A stretch of DNA of 64,000 nucleotides from Symsagittifera roscoffensis (taxonomy: Eukaryota; Xenacoelomorpha; Acoela; Convolutidae): assembly GCF_963678635.1 (NCBI RefSeq), contig NC_087070.1:6232539-6296538 (forward strand), written 5' to 3'. The translations under genes were made by a program, and so were the position numbers. The notes under the pieces were generated by a model. It saw only the letters and a program-made list of their open reading frames with translations. It was not told the DNA's origin and made no database searches. Shown here piece after piece: positions 1 through 34,840 of this stretch. How positions within the stretch are numbered: the first letter of the stretch is position 1; each line of letters begins with the position of its first letter.

Positions 1-309
1 AACGGCTTAGAAATAAGATGAAGGTGTTTTTGGTATCTCTTGTTAACTAAAGATAGTTTTTAAAATACTCAGAAACATTGCGTTTTGAGCATACCGACAA
101 CATTGTTTCATGAAAAATTGGTTTATAAAAAGTTTTCATAAAATAAAGCAAATTTAATCTACAAAAGTAGGAAATTTGTCCTACAAAACAATCTGCATCT
201 GATAAAGTTACATTATAAAAGCTCGCAATTTGCTAGAATTTCACAAATTACTTTTATACTTTAATGTTTCTACATAAAAATGAGAATTCGTCGGAAAAAT
301 GCAGTACTC
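1..309. other. Intergenic, nothing recognised
   Basis: AT-rich sequence with no supported exon, RNA gene or repeat boundary. Confidence 0.5.
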
Positions 310-510
310 ATTACGACGCCAAACTGTGCATTTTGGTCAAACTGCAAGCGCAATCCGCTACTTGGACGATCCTTTGTTCTTCTTTTGTTCTTTTATTTTC
401 TTTGATCGTTCCGACAAAATTTTAACATGTTTAAAGACTTGTCTCTGGAATCTAGGAACACACAGACGAAAAATTATGCGTCTATCCAGTGCACAGTTTG
501 GCCTCGCAAA
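310..510 (+). repeat. Dispersed repeat, copy A (partner near 61140-61335)
   Basis: About 200 bp match 61140-61335 in the same orientation. Shared landmarks are CCAAACTGTGCATTTT, then a TTTGATC..TTTGTTCTT stretch, then CGACAAAATTTTAACATGTT and GACTTGTCTCTGGA, and finally TATCCAGTGCACAGTTTG. A short open frame over it is not conserved in the other copy, so this is a repeat and not a gene. Confidence 0.75.
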
Positions 511-512
511 AC

Positions 513-637
513 TACCCTAATCAAACTCTCAATTTTTTAATGCTCAAGCTGACAGATTATTGTTACAATGAACATGATCAATTTTACGAGAATCCGTCAA
601 TTTGAATATTAAAAAAAATGGGTGTTTGATTAGGGTA
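513..637. mobile_element. Small MITE-like element with 14-bp perfect inverted ends
   Basis: TACCCTAATCAAAC at 513-526 is repeated in inverse as GTTTGATTAGGGTA at 624-637. The 97-bp interior is AT-rich and non-coding. The layout fits a miniature inverted-repeat transposable element. No target duplication is clear, so the family is not assigned. Confidence 0.55.
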
Positions 638-782
638 ATGCTGTATTTTTCCGACTTTTTTCTTATGAGTTCAAATTTTGGCAAACTGCATTCACCAGTT
701 TACTCGTCTGTGCTTAGCTCCACAGTGCTTTTTTCTAGTGCGGTGTTTGTCATTTAAAAAACGCAATTTTAAGTCAAAACTC

Positions 783-1197
783 CAGGGGGCGGATCTAAGA
801 TTTTCTCGAGATGGGGGGCGATTTTCAAAAAATTTTCAACCTTTTTTTTATGTCGAACAAAATGATTTTCTGAGCTCTCCCACATCACTATAAAGACCCC
901 ATTTTGAGCGATTGTTCTGCGCCGCAGGGAAATTTTTGAAGAAACAGGACACAAAAAGTGTTTTTAGGCACTTTTTGGAGATTTTTGACCAGAAAATTGG
1001 CTTTTTTCGGCGCCCGCTCCCCTTCAAAGTTAGAATATATTGGCGTCCAATCGCCTATAGAAAAATTTAGGGTTGGTCAGCCAAAAATGGATGTCTCAAA
1101 ATAGTACAAATGGAGAACCCTTTTGGTCAGCTGGGGGTTGAATCCTTGAGGTGGAGAGGGCATCCACCCCCCCCCCCCCCCCTCTAAATCCGCTGGT
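783..1197 (+). mobile_element. hAT-like MITE copy, CAGGGGCGG family
   Basis: It starts CAGGGGGCGGATCTAAG and ends with an inverse-type TCTAAATCCGC next to a C tract. Internal landmarks shared with the other copies are TTTTCTCGAG near the start, CTTTTTGGAGATTTTTGACC, GCGCCCGCTCCCCTTCAAAG, AGTTAGAATATATTGGCG, and an imperfect GTCAGCTGGGGGTTGAATCC near the end. The copy at 26375-26799 shows the ends and target duplication best. No transposase frame is present. Confidence 0.65.
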
Positions 1198-2159
1198 GCT
1201 AACCTCCCAATACTGCGTTTTCTTGTCATTGCTGCAAAAAAATTTTATTGCGGTAGAACTTTTTTTTAGCATACTCGGGTCTGCTTAATGATTTATAGGT
1301 AGGCTTAGAAAATCAGGTTAATGAAAGTAAGTATGAGTAAAAAATACTAAAAATCGTACCCTCTTCGCAATTATTTTAAGTCCGCCCGTGATATGAATCC
1401 AAAAAAATTATTTCAGATATAATTAAGATACTTTGCGCTCCAGCTTAGAAAATCACTTTATAACATTAAGATTCTTGATTTATTGTTTTTAATCAACAAC
1501 GGAGCCTCGATTTTCAAAGAATTACCTCTTTCTGTGATATTATTGTCATGTTTAATGTCCCGTTACATTACTTTAGTTAATTAACGTTCGTTATAAACAA
1601 TTTATTGAGTCGTAATTAAATTTACTTAGAGGCTGCTAATATTTGCTATAGGTTGTTGTCTTTAAGATAAAACTTGTTTGTAAGTTTGCATTGAGGTTCA
1701 GCCAAAAGAGGGTCTATTGTTACCTATAGTTCAAGAAAAAAAGTTCGACAAAGAGCTTAGTCGAAATCTTTGTAAATTTTGATATCACAAAAATTATTTC
1801 TTTCACCTGATAACTGTTCCTTTCTGCGCCAAAAACAAATTTTCGCTTTATTTGAGCTTATTTTGTAATAAATAGCTTTATTTCGGTATAATAGCTGAGC
1901 AAAATAAAGCACCGAAAAAAGACATTTTTTCATAATACGAAATAATTTAATTTCACTCGCAATATCGAATTTGTAATAATGCGAAATAACCAAACAACAT
2001 TTGAGTGCATTGGGTAAAACTGAAACTACATTTGGAATTGTTAAAACTGTTTATAGACGTTCTAACATTCATAGACCCTGGTAGATTCAATTGAGCTAAG
2101 ATACTTAGAACACTTAACGTATTTTTTTTGTAGTGGCATTTGTTTCATGGGGGGTTCAC
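1198..2159. other. Intergenic, nothing recognised
   Basis: AT-rich sequence without a supportable coding frame, RNA or repeat boundary. Confidence 0.4.
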
Positions 2160-2480
2160 GCTTTGACCAAAAATGCTATTCTCATCATAGAAAAATGCTA
2201 CTCATAAAGCTTTCATGCAATTCCATAAGTACCCAAAATTGCATGAAAGGTCTTTGACTAGTCTTTTTTCATATATGGGGAAATAGTATGACCAGTATTT
2301 TTCCATAAACCACATTTTTTTAAATTTAAACTGTTCTCAAAATTTTTGGGATTGGTTTGTATCCGAACACGAGTGACAAAAATCTTGGTTACTTAGACCT
2401 TGAGACACCAAAAGTTTCTGTAACGGTATATAATGGAAACGACCTGAATATGGATGTGTTACACAAACAAGTTTATGTGT
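2160..2480 (+). repeat. Dispersed repeat shared with 53230-53610
   Basis: The second half shows CCGAACACGAGTGACA, then CTTGGTTACTTAGA, CACCAAAAGTT and AACGACCTGAAT. The same words come in the same order at 53500-53600. The first half has AAAAATGCT and CAATTCCATA words like those of the 53.2-53.5 kb copy, but is more diverged. It is non-coding. Confidence 0.55.
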
Positions 2481-2756
2481 GCGTTCAATCTCCGTAAGTT
2501 AGTTAAAACGGCTTGGAGAATAAAGTTTAACTCGTGTTCTCAGCATAACAAACATTCCTTGTCGTTAACCCCTGATCAAACCAAAAACTGCTAAAAATCG
2601 CATTCATAACTTTTTCGGTCCAAATTTTGCATGATAAATTGGCGCAAGCTAGCCAAAACAACCGGTGATTGTCCTTGAGACAAATTGTTCTTTTTGACGG
2701 TTAGACTTAATCAAGGTTGAACCAAATTAAAGCAAAAAAACAGTCTGTATTAAGGT

Positions 2757-2831
2757 CTGGGTATTCGGGAATCGAACCCGCTCCAACTGGCATGTACATA
2801 GTACACTTAGAATAGGCCGCTCAGCCATTAA
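2757..2831 (-). repeat. tRNA-like relic (SINE head or tRNA pseudogene)
   Basis: On the minus strand an A-box-like TGGCTGAGCGG is followed about 45 nt later by a clean B box in GGGTTCGATTCCCG. The middle does not fold into a proper anticodon arm, so a working tRNA gene is unlikely. Internal polymerase III promoter boxes of this kind are typical of tRNA-derived SINEs. The spacing and the extra arm resemble a Ser/Leu-type tRNA. Confidence 0.55.
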
Positions 2832-3083
2832 CTCTTATAAGCTGTTACATTTTGTTCCAATCATATTCAAGTTTGTCTTCAGTTTATATGCATTGATACT
2901 CTCGCTTACAAGTGTGCTGCAACTTCCTCCGCCCAAACAAGGAAGAACGTGAGCTGGTTTTGCGGTCGGGCGCGTCAGTTCGCTCGTGACTGTTTTAATA
3001 TCTGCGGATCGCGCGCATCTGTCTTTGACGTAGTGTAATTTGATTATACGAAAAAATGCGTAGCGCCCACGCGAACTGTTGGC

Positions 3084-4410
3084 TCAACAACCCCAACCAA
3101 GACTCCAATTTTCAGAGTGACGTCCGAAGTGTTCTGCCACTTTCACCTTTTTGAGGGAAAGTACATATTTGCGCAACCAGCGTGACCAAATAGCGTTAGC
3201 GTACGATTGTGCCCTAGCGTAACACTTCTCATGGTCAAAATTTTCTTCAAAACTCAGCCACGGTAAACTTGCTGTATGTTGACTAAGTATGAATTGAATT
3301 GGTGTCAAGGCCTCTAAATTGTTCGGTGTAGAGTTAACGACTCTGATTGGTCTCGCGTTTGATGGCTGCTCAACCAGGCAAAGTGTGGCTCTCAGAATCT
3401 CCTCAGTCACTCCCCTGTTGCCTAGGATATCAAATAGCACACGCTTGACACTGCTCACTTACGTTCCCATATCCCGCCGTGATGTCATGCACTTGAAGGG
3501 TTAAAGCCCCAATTTGTTCCTTTAAGCGCGAAAACTGCTGCCGCAAGTTTGTTCCAACTCTTAATGCAAGCAACAAGTTCTTTCTGAGCAGAAACAAAAG
3601 TTGTGCCGTTGTCGGAAAGAATGGTTGAAGGAGTGCCGCGCCTTGCAATGAATCGCTCGACGACCAAAACGTAGGAGCTTGTTTCGAAGGATTGGACCAC
3701 TTCGATGTGTACCGCTGGACCACTTCGATGAGTCGTGAAGCAAGTGAAAAAAAAACTCTTATTTTTTTAAAATTTTTTCCGCAACTACGAACGGGCCGAA
3801 GTATTCAACACCCGTATTGCAGAAAGGGGCTTGCTTGTAAACCAACCTTTTATACGGCATACTAGGCATAATAGGGCCGCCGGTTTCAGCTTTTCGACTT
3901 TCGGCATGTCAAACAATTGTTTTCAATTTTTCGGAGCAACCAACGAAGCTTCAGAACGGTGAGTTTCAATTTTACAATCGCACGCATATAATACAAAACC
4001 TGATGGAAATGCTTAATGTGCAAATGCCCTATCATCAACCAAACCAAATGGAGGCATGCCTTTAGTATTTTTGGATGCTTAATATCGTATTCGTTATCAA
4101 CCAAACGACTGATGCGCACAGTCGAGCGGAGAACTCCAACTGGGCCAATGGACGGTGATCACTTGGCAATTCTGCTGCTTTTCGTAACGGCTTTATCAGG
4201 ATAAAGCAACCTCATGTCGGTAGTAAACGATTCGGACTGTGTCAGATATATAAGCTTTTGCTCTGCTATATCCAACTCAACGGAGTCGGTTATCTCGATG
4301 GTAAATTGCGCAGAAGTGTCTGTGCGAGGACAGCAGACGCAACAAAATGCCACGGCAGGTTTGTAATTAACAATTGAGTTCATTTTGTCCCAGTTTGGAA
4401 GGCCAATCAT
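3084..4410 (-). pseudogene. BEL/Pao-type LTR retrotransposon pol fragment, integrase region, broken
   Basis: Three parts of an integrase read in order on the minus strand, but in different frames. First comes a zinc-binding stretch near 3886-4119 with H-L-H..H-F-H and C-L-T-C-R-K. Next is a catalytic-core stretch at 3485-3700 with F-I-A-R-R-G-T-P-S-T-I and L-S-D-N-G-T. Last is the C-terminal part at 3084-3458 with the motifs S-V-K-R-V-L, L-E-A-L-T-P-I-Q-F and W-S-R-W-L-R-K-Y-V. This order and these motifs are characteristic of BEL/Pao elements. Stops and frame changes show it is dead. The sequence just beyond (about 2900-3085) may be a decayed LTR, but I see no second LTR to prove it. Confidence 0.75.
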
Positions 4411-4695
4411 TAGTTCTCAGTATACTCGGTCCATTAACCGAGCTAATTTCCTTGAGGGCTTCCGAAGAAATTCCTCATGTACCGGTATCAGCTGGGTTTT
4501 CCCCACCTAGTGTATGATGCCATTGGCATCAATTGCATTATATACGAGGTGGGGAAAACCCAGCTGATACCGTTACCCGAGGGATTTTTTTTGAAGCCCT
4601 CAAGGAAAGCAGCTTGGTTAATGGACCGAATATACTGAAAACTACTGATTGGCCTTTCAAACTTGGACAAAAAAAACTCAATTGTTAAATACAAA
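4361..4695. repeat. Large imperfect palindrome, about 148-bp arms and 38-bp loop
   Basis: The left arm (4361-4508) is repeated in inverse at 4547-4695. Matching points include AACAATTGAGTT with AACTCAATTGTT at the outer ends, GGCCAATCA with TGATTGGCC, GGTCCATTAACC with GGTTAATGGACC, and GTATCAGCTGGGTTTTCCCC with its complement next to the loop. Mismatches and small gaps are scattered. The left arm overlaps the upstream end of the BEL/Pao fragment, so the right arm is an inverted copy of retroelement sequence. Confidence 0.85.
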
Positions 4696-7204
4696 TGCAA
4701 ATCAAATTGAAGAAGACTTTTTTGAGCGTTTTCGATGAAACTTAATGAGAAAAACAGAAAATTATTTCAATTTTGTGTATCCAGGATTACGTTATGCACA
4801 CAAAAGTTAAATTTAACTTGAAAATAAAAGTCACTTTGCTGTTGAAAAACGTTTTAAGACAATAGAGCAAAATCCTGATAAAAAAAATACAACAGAAACA
4901 TTTTCGGGGTATCTTCGGGGTCATCAGAATTCAGTGTTTTTTATTTCAGTGTTTGACGATAATCCAATTTTTATGCCACAGCAAAAAAATGCTCATGAAA
5001 TTAATTTGCACTGGTAGTATAAAATTGTTATGATTTGAATTTTTTTTGGCGTTGTTCACTTTTCAGCTTTGATTAGAGCTCCATTTAAAACTTCTTTAAG
5101 AAAAAAAATTTACCAAGAAAATAAAAATTGAATAATTTCTCTGGTTGACCAAAACCAGAGGAACAATGCACTCAAAAAACAAATCCAAATTGTCGAAAAT
5201 TTGACTTGATTTCTATTATTATCTAAATAACTGCCAGTCTTCAAAAAAATAAACAATTTAGTTTCAACCAGAAAATCTTCGTAAAAACCTGCAGTTTGTT
5301 TTTAGTTAAGCTTAACTTTTTTAGTTTTCCGCGCATTATCAGGTACTACAAAAACGCATCCAAGTTTGTCGTAAAACACTTTGCATTTAAGCTTTTTCAG
5401 CCGTAATTTGAACTAAACTGGAAAATTTTCAAAAATTACTCTTATGTTCAGAAAAAAAAACTTTTTGAAATATTTGAGTTTCAGTTTGATTTCAATCTCG
5501 TGAAGCGATCGAGTAATGTTTGTTTTTTGAAAAGGGTTAATCAAAGAGAAATAACTGTTGTAGCAAAAAATAGCTTCATTTAGTGCTTTATTGGCAAGTC
5601 ATTTAGTGCTTTATTGAGTTTCACAAAAGATTTCGGTAAAATTGTGCAAATAAGTTATTTAAAATTTAGAATGTTTTTGACTTTTTTGCAATTTTTTAAT
5701 TTTCATTTCTTTTTAGGGCAAAAAATGACAGGTTTTTGATTTTCTCTTTTTCTACTTACGCGTTGCCTAAATCTTTCATCACACAGCGCACAAAAAATCG
5801 ACACTCATTTGAAAAACAAATCTTTTTTTTGTAATTTTTTTAAATGTTGTCGGAACATTCTGCGCTACTTGCACTGCACACCGGCTTATCATGTTTTTTT
5901 TTAAAATTTCAATCATCTTTTTCTTTGGCTTTTTATCAAGCACATTAATGCTGGATTCTAAATGTTCATAGCTCAGACTAAAAGAAAAAATGGATTTTGA
6001 GAAAATTGCTTTAACCAACCGAAACAAAGTTTTTCCACTTAAAGTAGATTTATATTGTTTAGAGCTTTTAGTGTATAAAAAATTTTGCATATCATTATTG
6101 GCCTACAGGATCTGTAAGGTTTTCGCAATAAAGCCTAAGTTCTCTTGTTTTCGGGGAAAATTTTTTCATCTGAAAAATTTCTGGTCACACAATGAAATTC
6201 AATTGTTTGACTAGCATTTCTGGTGTATAAGGCTTACTTGGGTAACCAAAAAACCTATTTTCACTAGAAGTTTAAAATATTTAAGTCAAATTTTAAAAGG
6301 AATTACAGAAAAAGGTCTGTTTTTTTTTCAGAAAATATAAGTAGAAACAACTTCTATCAAGGAGGGTCGTCCACCTAAGTCCGCCCCACATAAGTAGTAG
6401 GAAACCCACCTTTTTTGCTGATCGGTCATGCTTTAGAATTTTTCAATTTTGTTTCTGTTTAACAGGAAAATAATCCCAGCTCCTAAAATTTCTTCCCATT
6501 TCGCTTGAACGGACGGGACGGGGCAGTCCTATTCCTTCCGCTATATCCTCAAAATATTAGCCAATCAGAATTGGCTAATTTGACACATTCCGTATTTACA
6601 TTTTATGGAGTGAAATTTTACTGGAGTAGTTTCCATAAGCAATCAACAAAAATATTTTTCAATTTGACTTTTCGCCGAGTGGATTTCTGATATAAAATTG
6701 AAACCGGACAAATCATTGATTATCAAAATCTTTTTTATCTCATTATTGCATATAACTTATATCAGACACGACGTAACAGATTACAAAAATTAGCATAATT
6801 GTTTGTTAACTCAAATCATTTTTGCAGCAGAACCATTGTAGTTTTTGCTGTAAATTTGTTAAATAAAACAGAATATTCGATCACAACTGTCAGAATAAAC
6901 GTATAATATAAAAGAATTAATAATGATTGTAATAACTCACCTAGTTAAGTTACTTTATTAACTAGAAAACAACCAAGATCATTTCTAAAGAAATTAGCAA
7001 TTTTGATCGATTCGATCGATGAATTAAAAAAAACAATCCGCGTCAAAGCAATTTATTACGCTGAAAAATCAGATTTTATCTATTCTTTGTTGATTTTATC
7101 CGCCAAATTGGCAGCCAGTATCTAATAATTGCATCAAATATTATTTGTTTATTTGACTTATTTGAGAATTTTTCAATATTGGAACTTTTCAAAAACTCGC
7201 AGTC
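4696..7204. other. Intergenic upstream of the Eph gene
   Basis: No supportable gene. Near 4775-4830 the phrase GTATCCAGGATTACGTTATG followed by CACACAAAA is shared with 53812-53860, marking a piece of a dispersed repeat. The rest is AT-rich. A CAG two bases before the Eph ATG (7200-7202) could be a 3' splice site of an untranslated first exon or of a spliced leader; this is only inferred. Confidence 0.4.
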
Positions 7205-30149
<22,945 letters not shown>

Positions 30150-30341
30150 AACTATTTTGTATGAGTAATTTTTCTAAATGTTATTTCTGATATGTGATAG
30201 AAATTTAGACACAAACCAATCCTTAATTGAATGTTTTTTTATTTTTTTCTTTAAAAATCAAATTTTGTGCAAGGATTTTTCTAGCAGATGCAATTGTTTT
30301 GTCCGAAGCAGTTTTTTCGGATAAATGATTCCAAAAAATGC

Positions 30342-30347
30342 ATTAAA
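30342..30347 (+). promoter_or_regulatory. Candidate polyadenylation signal ATTAAA for the Eph gene
   Basis: ATTAAA lies 193 bases after the stop codon. No better hexamer is nearby. Tentative. Confidence 0.25.
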
Positions 30348-30429
30348 AAACGCATTTTCTCAGATTTTTTTTCTGCCGCGCATAAATTTTTCTCTAAAAA
30401 TAACTTTTTGAAACAAACTTTTGTATGAT

Positions 30430-31990
30430 ATAAATGTTTATACCATCATCACGCGAAGTTATGGAGCTTTAGTTACAAACTGACTGACTTTCATAGACAT
30501 TGACTCGGGGTTTTTTTAGTCCCGCCTTTGATTTTTCTGAAGTTCGATTTTTTCAAAGTCAACTTAGAATACTTAAATGCAAAATGCCGTGTGAACAGTT
30601 TTTGAACAGCTTTTTTGTGATTTTACAAGGCGTTGGGCAACTGGAAAAGAGCAGATTCTCGAGTTCGTAAATTTGAAGTCAGAAATCTGCTTGAAGCGAG
30701 CGACATATGGGTAAAAACTAGGCGCAGCTAAGTTCGGCTTTTGATTAGCGGTCGTTTATAAAATCAAAGAAATTCTCGGATTTTGATGACAAAAATTCAG
30801 CCATGGTTGCTTTGGATTTCATCGAAAAGCGCGTATTCGACTTAGCTTCAATTTTCACAAAATTCTGATGCTTCCACAACTTTTTTCATCATTTCTCGGG
30901 TTACAAACATGGCTATAACCTGGTTACAAACAGGCGCTTTGGTTACAAGCTGAGTGACTTTCACAGACTTTAACTCTCTAAGTTTTAAGTTTGCAAGACC
31001 TTAAGAGAACTTTAAAAATGCGATGAAATTAAAAATAAGTTGCAATCAAGCGACAAACGGGTAAAAAAAATCTAATTAGCAAGCATAACGGGTAAATAAA
31101 ATCTGATTAGCAAGCAATTATTTACAATCAATGGAATCTTCAGATTTTGATGACATAAATTCAGCCTAAGCTGCTTTGTGTTTCATCGACGAGTGAGTTT
31201 TTTACGTAGCTGCAATTCGAGAAAAAGCTACTGGATTCCGCTATTTGCTTCATGAATTCTCAGGTTACTACATTAGCTACAGCCTGGTTGCAAACGGATG
31301 CTTTGGTTACAAACTGTCTGACTATCATAGATTTCGACTCTCGTGTTTGTAAGCTGAACGACCTCAACAATCTTTTGTAAAGGCGGCGAAGATAAGAGTC
31401 AATTAAATCAAGCAAAAACTGGGTAATCATTAGGTCCTAAGCTTGGTTTTGATTCAGCTATATAGAATCAGAGAAACTTTCGAATTTTAATAAAATTATT
31501 TCAGCCTGGGTTATTTTTGATTTCATCAACAAGCGGGTTTTTGACGTAGCAGTGGTTTCGAAAAATTTCTACTAAATTCAGCAGATTTCTTCGTCATTTC
31601 TCGGTTTTCAAAATTGGCTGCAGAAAACTGCAAACTGGCTGACTTCCATTGATATTGACTCTGAATTTTTTAAAATGTGAGCGAGATTAACTGATGAAAA
31701 AAAGGACAAAAGTGTGAACGAGATTAACAATTTGAAACCAGAAATTTTTTACACTGAGCAATATTTGGGTAAGCACAAAACACTGAGTTTGCTTTCCGTA
31801 AGTAATCAATTATACAGAATCAAGTGAATTTTCAACTTTTAGAGATGAAAAATCCAGCAAGATTGTTTTGAATTTCATTGACAAACGCGTTTTGACGTAG
31901 CAGCAGTTTCGGCAAATTATTACTTTTTTTCGTTGATAACCGGAGTTTTCTGTGGATTCCGCTTTCAGTGTTTGGATTTCAGATTCTTAA
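30430..31990 (+). repeat. Diverged tandem array, about four units of 350-460 bp
   Basis: Two landmarks recur in register. TTACAAACTG..TGACTTTCATAGA and similar occurs near 30470, 30930 and 31300, with a more degraded copy near 31630. GATTTCATCGAAAAGCGCG and similar occurs near 30815, 31180, 31528 and 31868. Each unit also has an AATTCAGCC..GGTTGCTTTG.GATTTCATC block. Units differ by many substitutions and indels. No coding frame spans them. Confidence 0.75.
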
Positions 31991-33625
31991 AATTTTCTTC
32001 TCAAACGTTTTATGATTTTAAAATTTTTCATTTGAAATTGATTTTTTTTGAGAGGGGTTGACATATTTCCATTAATTGTTCAATCGTTTCTAACTTTGTT
32101 TTGATTTTGGTGTTGCCAACCCTAATGATTTTTAATGACGGGTAGCACAATTTTTTTTGCGTGGTCACTAAACCCAGCTGGGTGTCATAAGCTTAGAATT
32201 GATCTTTCTATCTAATTCATGTCCTTTTTGACATTTTGGATAAGATTTTTTGGTTAAAAAAATCCTTTTTTTAAAAAAATTTTGAAAAAATTTCACAATT
32301 CAAATTTTTTGTTCGAAAAATCTGTCTCCAATTTGTTGAAAAAAAAGTCCCTAACTTTCAGTTTTTGGAAAGTTATGAAGAAGTTTGTTTTTGCGAATAT
32401 GCCCAACTTGGTATAATTATTTGAAGCAAGCGCTCTCCATTTCCTCCTTTTTTTGTCCCTATGGATGTGTTAGTTTTTGAGAACCCCATTGCTCCTGCAC
32501 ATTTGGAGATGAATGTTTCCAAATGAAATTAATTGAATTCTTTTTTAAAAGTTATGATGCTTTAATATAGTCTAATACAATCGAAAAAATAAAAAATGAG
32601 CTATTCTAATCTCTGAGTTCTTTACTGTTTTCCAAGTTGATCCAGAGAATTAGTATACTCTCTGATAAAAAATTACGGATAATTACAAATAAAACCGCTT
32701 AAAAATACAAATTATTGAGCTATGTTCGGACAGCAAACTACGCAGTCAATTTGAAAATACGAAAAAAGTTATGTTTCAGTGATCATTGTCGATTTATCCG
32801 AATGATTTCATGAAGTTTTAGAGTATTCAAGTGAAATTCAAAAAAGTCTTTGATATTATACAGTTTTTCCATAAGATGCACCGAAAATCTTTTTTAAAAA
32901 AGAGCGTTAAGAACTAATTGCGCGTTTGTGTATAACTCATGTCTAGAAATACTAAAACTTCCAATCAAAAAATTCGGAAAAAACCACCATTGACTGCTAA
33001 AACTATTTTTTTTTCAAAATGGTCGTATTTTTTTTTCAAAATGGTTGTCATTTGTTGCTTGACCTTGAAGAAGTAATTTGAGCTTGGTAGTGTTATTAGT
33101 AAAAAAATCAGAACGGCCATGTTACATTTTTTTTTGCTTTTCAATTTTTCGACGGATCTTTTTTATCGCTATTCTGAATATTTATAAAATACAATCCACG
33201 TTATACAGTATAAAAATTTTCGATTAGTTTCGTTCATATATGAAATAGAGAAAACACATTTGATATATTTTTTTAATCTGTACCTAGTATCGGGGGCAGT
33301 ATTTCTTTTTCATGATGCTTAATTTACAGATAGCCTGCGGTGCTAATTAAGAATCAAATTAACGCTTTCTGAAAATATAGTAAAGGCAAACCAAAAAGTT
33401 CATGATGTATGGCCAGGAAAAAAAGCACTCTAAATTAAGGCCTGTTCTAGACAAGTTGATATGGATTTTTACATCGAAACTTTAATCACAATTTTTATGA
33501 AGAAAACCATTGAAATTCAAATGAAATTAATAAACTCAAATTGCTCTGATTCAACCAGGCTGATTATTTTTGATGGTAAAAACATTTCTCTGGAGGCTAA
33601 TGAGGGAAAACTCCTACATACCAGT
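31991..33625. other. Intergenic, nothing recognised
   Basis: AT-rich with small local duplications, such as TTTTTTTTCAAAATGGT twice near 33010. No gene or RNA is supported. Confidence 0.5.
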
Positions 33626-33684
33626 TATTTTCCTGGCAGGCAAATTTTCCTGGCAGGCAAATTTTCCTGGCAGGCAAATTTTCC
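33626..33684. repeat. 18-bp tandem repeat, three units
   Basis: CCTGGCAGGCAAATTTTC occurs three times head to tail, nearly without change, which suggests recent slippage or duplication. Confidence 0.9.
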
Positions 33685-33909
33685 TCTATAGAAAAACCTA
33701 TAAGGAAAACACTGTTTTCCTCGGTAGAAAAACATGCTTCCTTGCATTAGATATGTAAAAGTTATTCATTCGTTAATTGGATATTGATATAAACTAGCCC
33801 ACTTTTGCTAATGATCACTAGCCGAAAGTTGTTTTGAAAAAAGTTTTTCAGAAAAGTCTTCCGCACCTAACAATTTATCGTCGCGTAAAACATAATCTAT
33901 TGTCGCATC

Positions 33910-34450
33910 CAGGTGCCAATCTAGGATTTTCTCGAAGGGAGGGGGCGTATTTTCAAAAAAAGTTTTGAAAATTTTGACCTTTTTGTTTTTGAAAAAACAG
34001 GTCAAAAAAGCTGTTTTTGGGCACTTTTTGGAAAGTTTTGACCAAAAAAAATTGCGTTTTTTTTTGGCGCGCGCTCCCCCTCAAAGTTAGTATATATTGG
34101 CGCCAAAGGCGCCGTTAGATAAATTTTAGGGTCGGTCGGCCAAAAATTGATTTCCTAAAAAGTACCAAAGGAGGGACCCTATGGGTCGGCAGGGGGCCGA
34201 ATCCCTGAGGGGGAGGAGCGTCCGCCAACCCGCCCCCGCCCCCTGTTTTTGGCCTTTTTTGGAACATTCTTACCAAAAAAATAGCGTTTTTTTGCGCGCT
34301 CAATTTTTCAAAAATTTGTATAAATTGGCGCCAAAGGCGCTTTTAGAAAAAAAAGTTTAGGGTTGTTTGGCCTAAAATGGATGTGGGGGCATTTGTTTGG
34401 TGAGAGAGTCGAATCCCTCAGAGGAAGCCCCCCCCCTAAATATCCCTTGG
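33910..34450 (+). mobile_element. Compound hAT-like MITE copy with a partial second copy
   Basis: The first copy has CTAGGATTTTCTCGAA, GCGCGCTCCCCCTCAAAG, TATATTGGCGCCAAAGGCGC and GGTCGGCAGGGGGCCGAATC. From about 34240 a second, shorter copy repeats the CTTTTTTGGAACATTCTTACC, GGCGCCAAAGGCGC and GTCGAATCCCTCAGAGG parts. The outer ends are worn. Confidence 0.65.
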
Positions 34451-34737
34451 TCTTGGACTAGTTTTTGCATTTATAATATCCTATCTGAAATGAAACAGCA
34501 AGTGCGAATTATTAAAGTGTAGTAAAACACTCCGCCGTCAAAAATCTTTTTTAATTGAAATTAGGAAACTTTTTGGTCAAAATAATTCACCATAAGACTC
34601 AATTTTAACACTAACTATTTAATATTGGCTGTTGGATGAGGAAAAACAGAGTTCCGGATTCATACCTTAAAAATACTCTGTAAGATCCTCATTTTTAATT
34701 CATTTGTTTGTTAGAAGTTGATTTTTTCCAGTAACTT

Positions 34738-34840
34738 TTACTCATATTATAACAATTATTCAAATCAAATTGTAACAATTATTTATAACAGAATGAACCA
34801 ATTAATTATAACAATTATTTATTACAGAGTGAACCAATAT
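34738..34840 (+). repeat. Short tandem duplication at the 5' edge of the LINE relic
   Basis: AATTATTTATAACAGAATGAACCAAT and AATTATTTATTACAGAGTGAACCAAT-like words are repeated about 45 bp apart, with a third, partial TAACAATTATT word before them. This marks the junction where the non-LTR relic begins. Confidence 0.6.

Noticed and set aside
30430-31990. CRISPR-like array
   Set aside because: Units are hundreds of bases long, diverged, in an animal genome; not a CRISPR.
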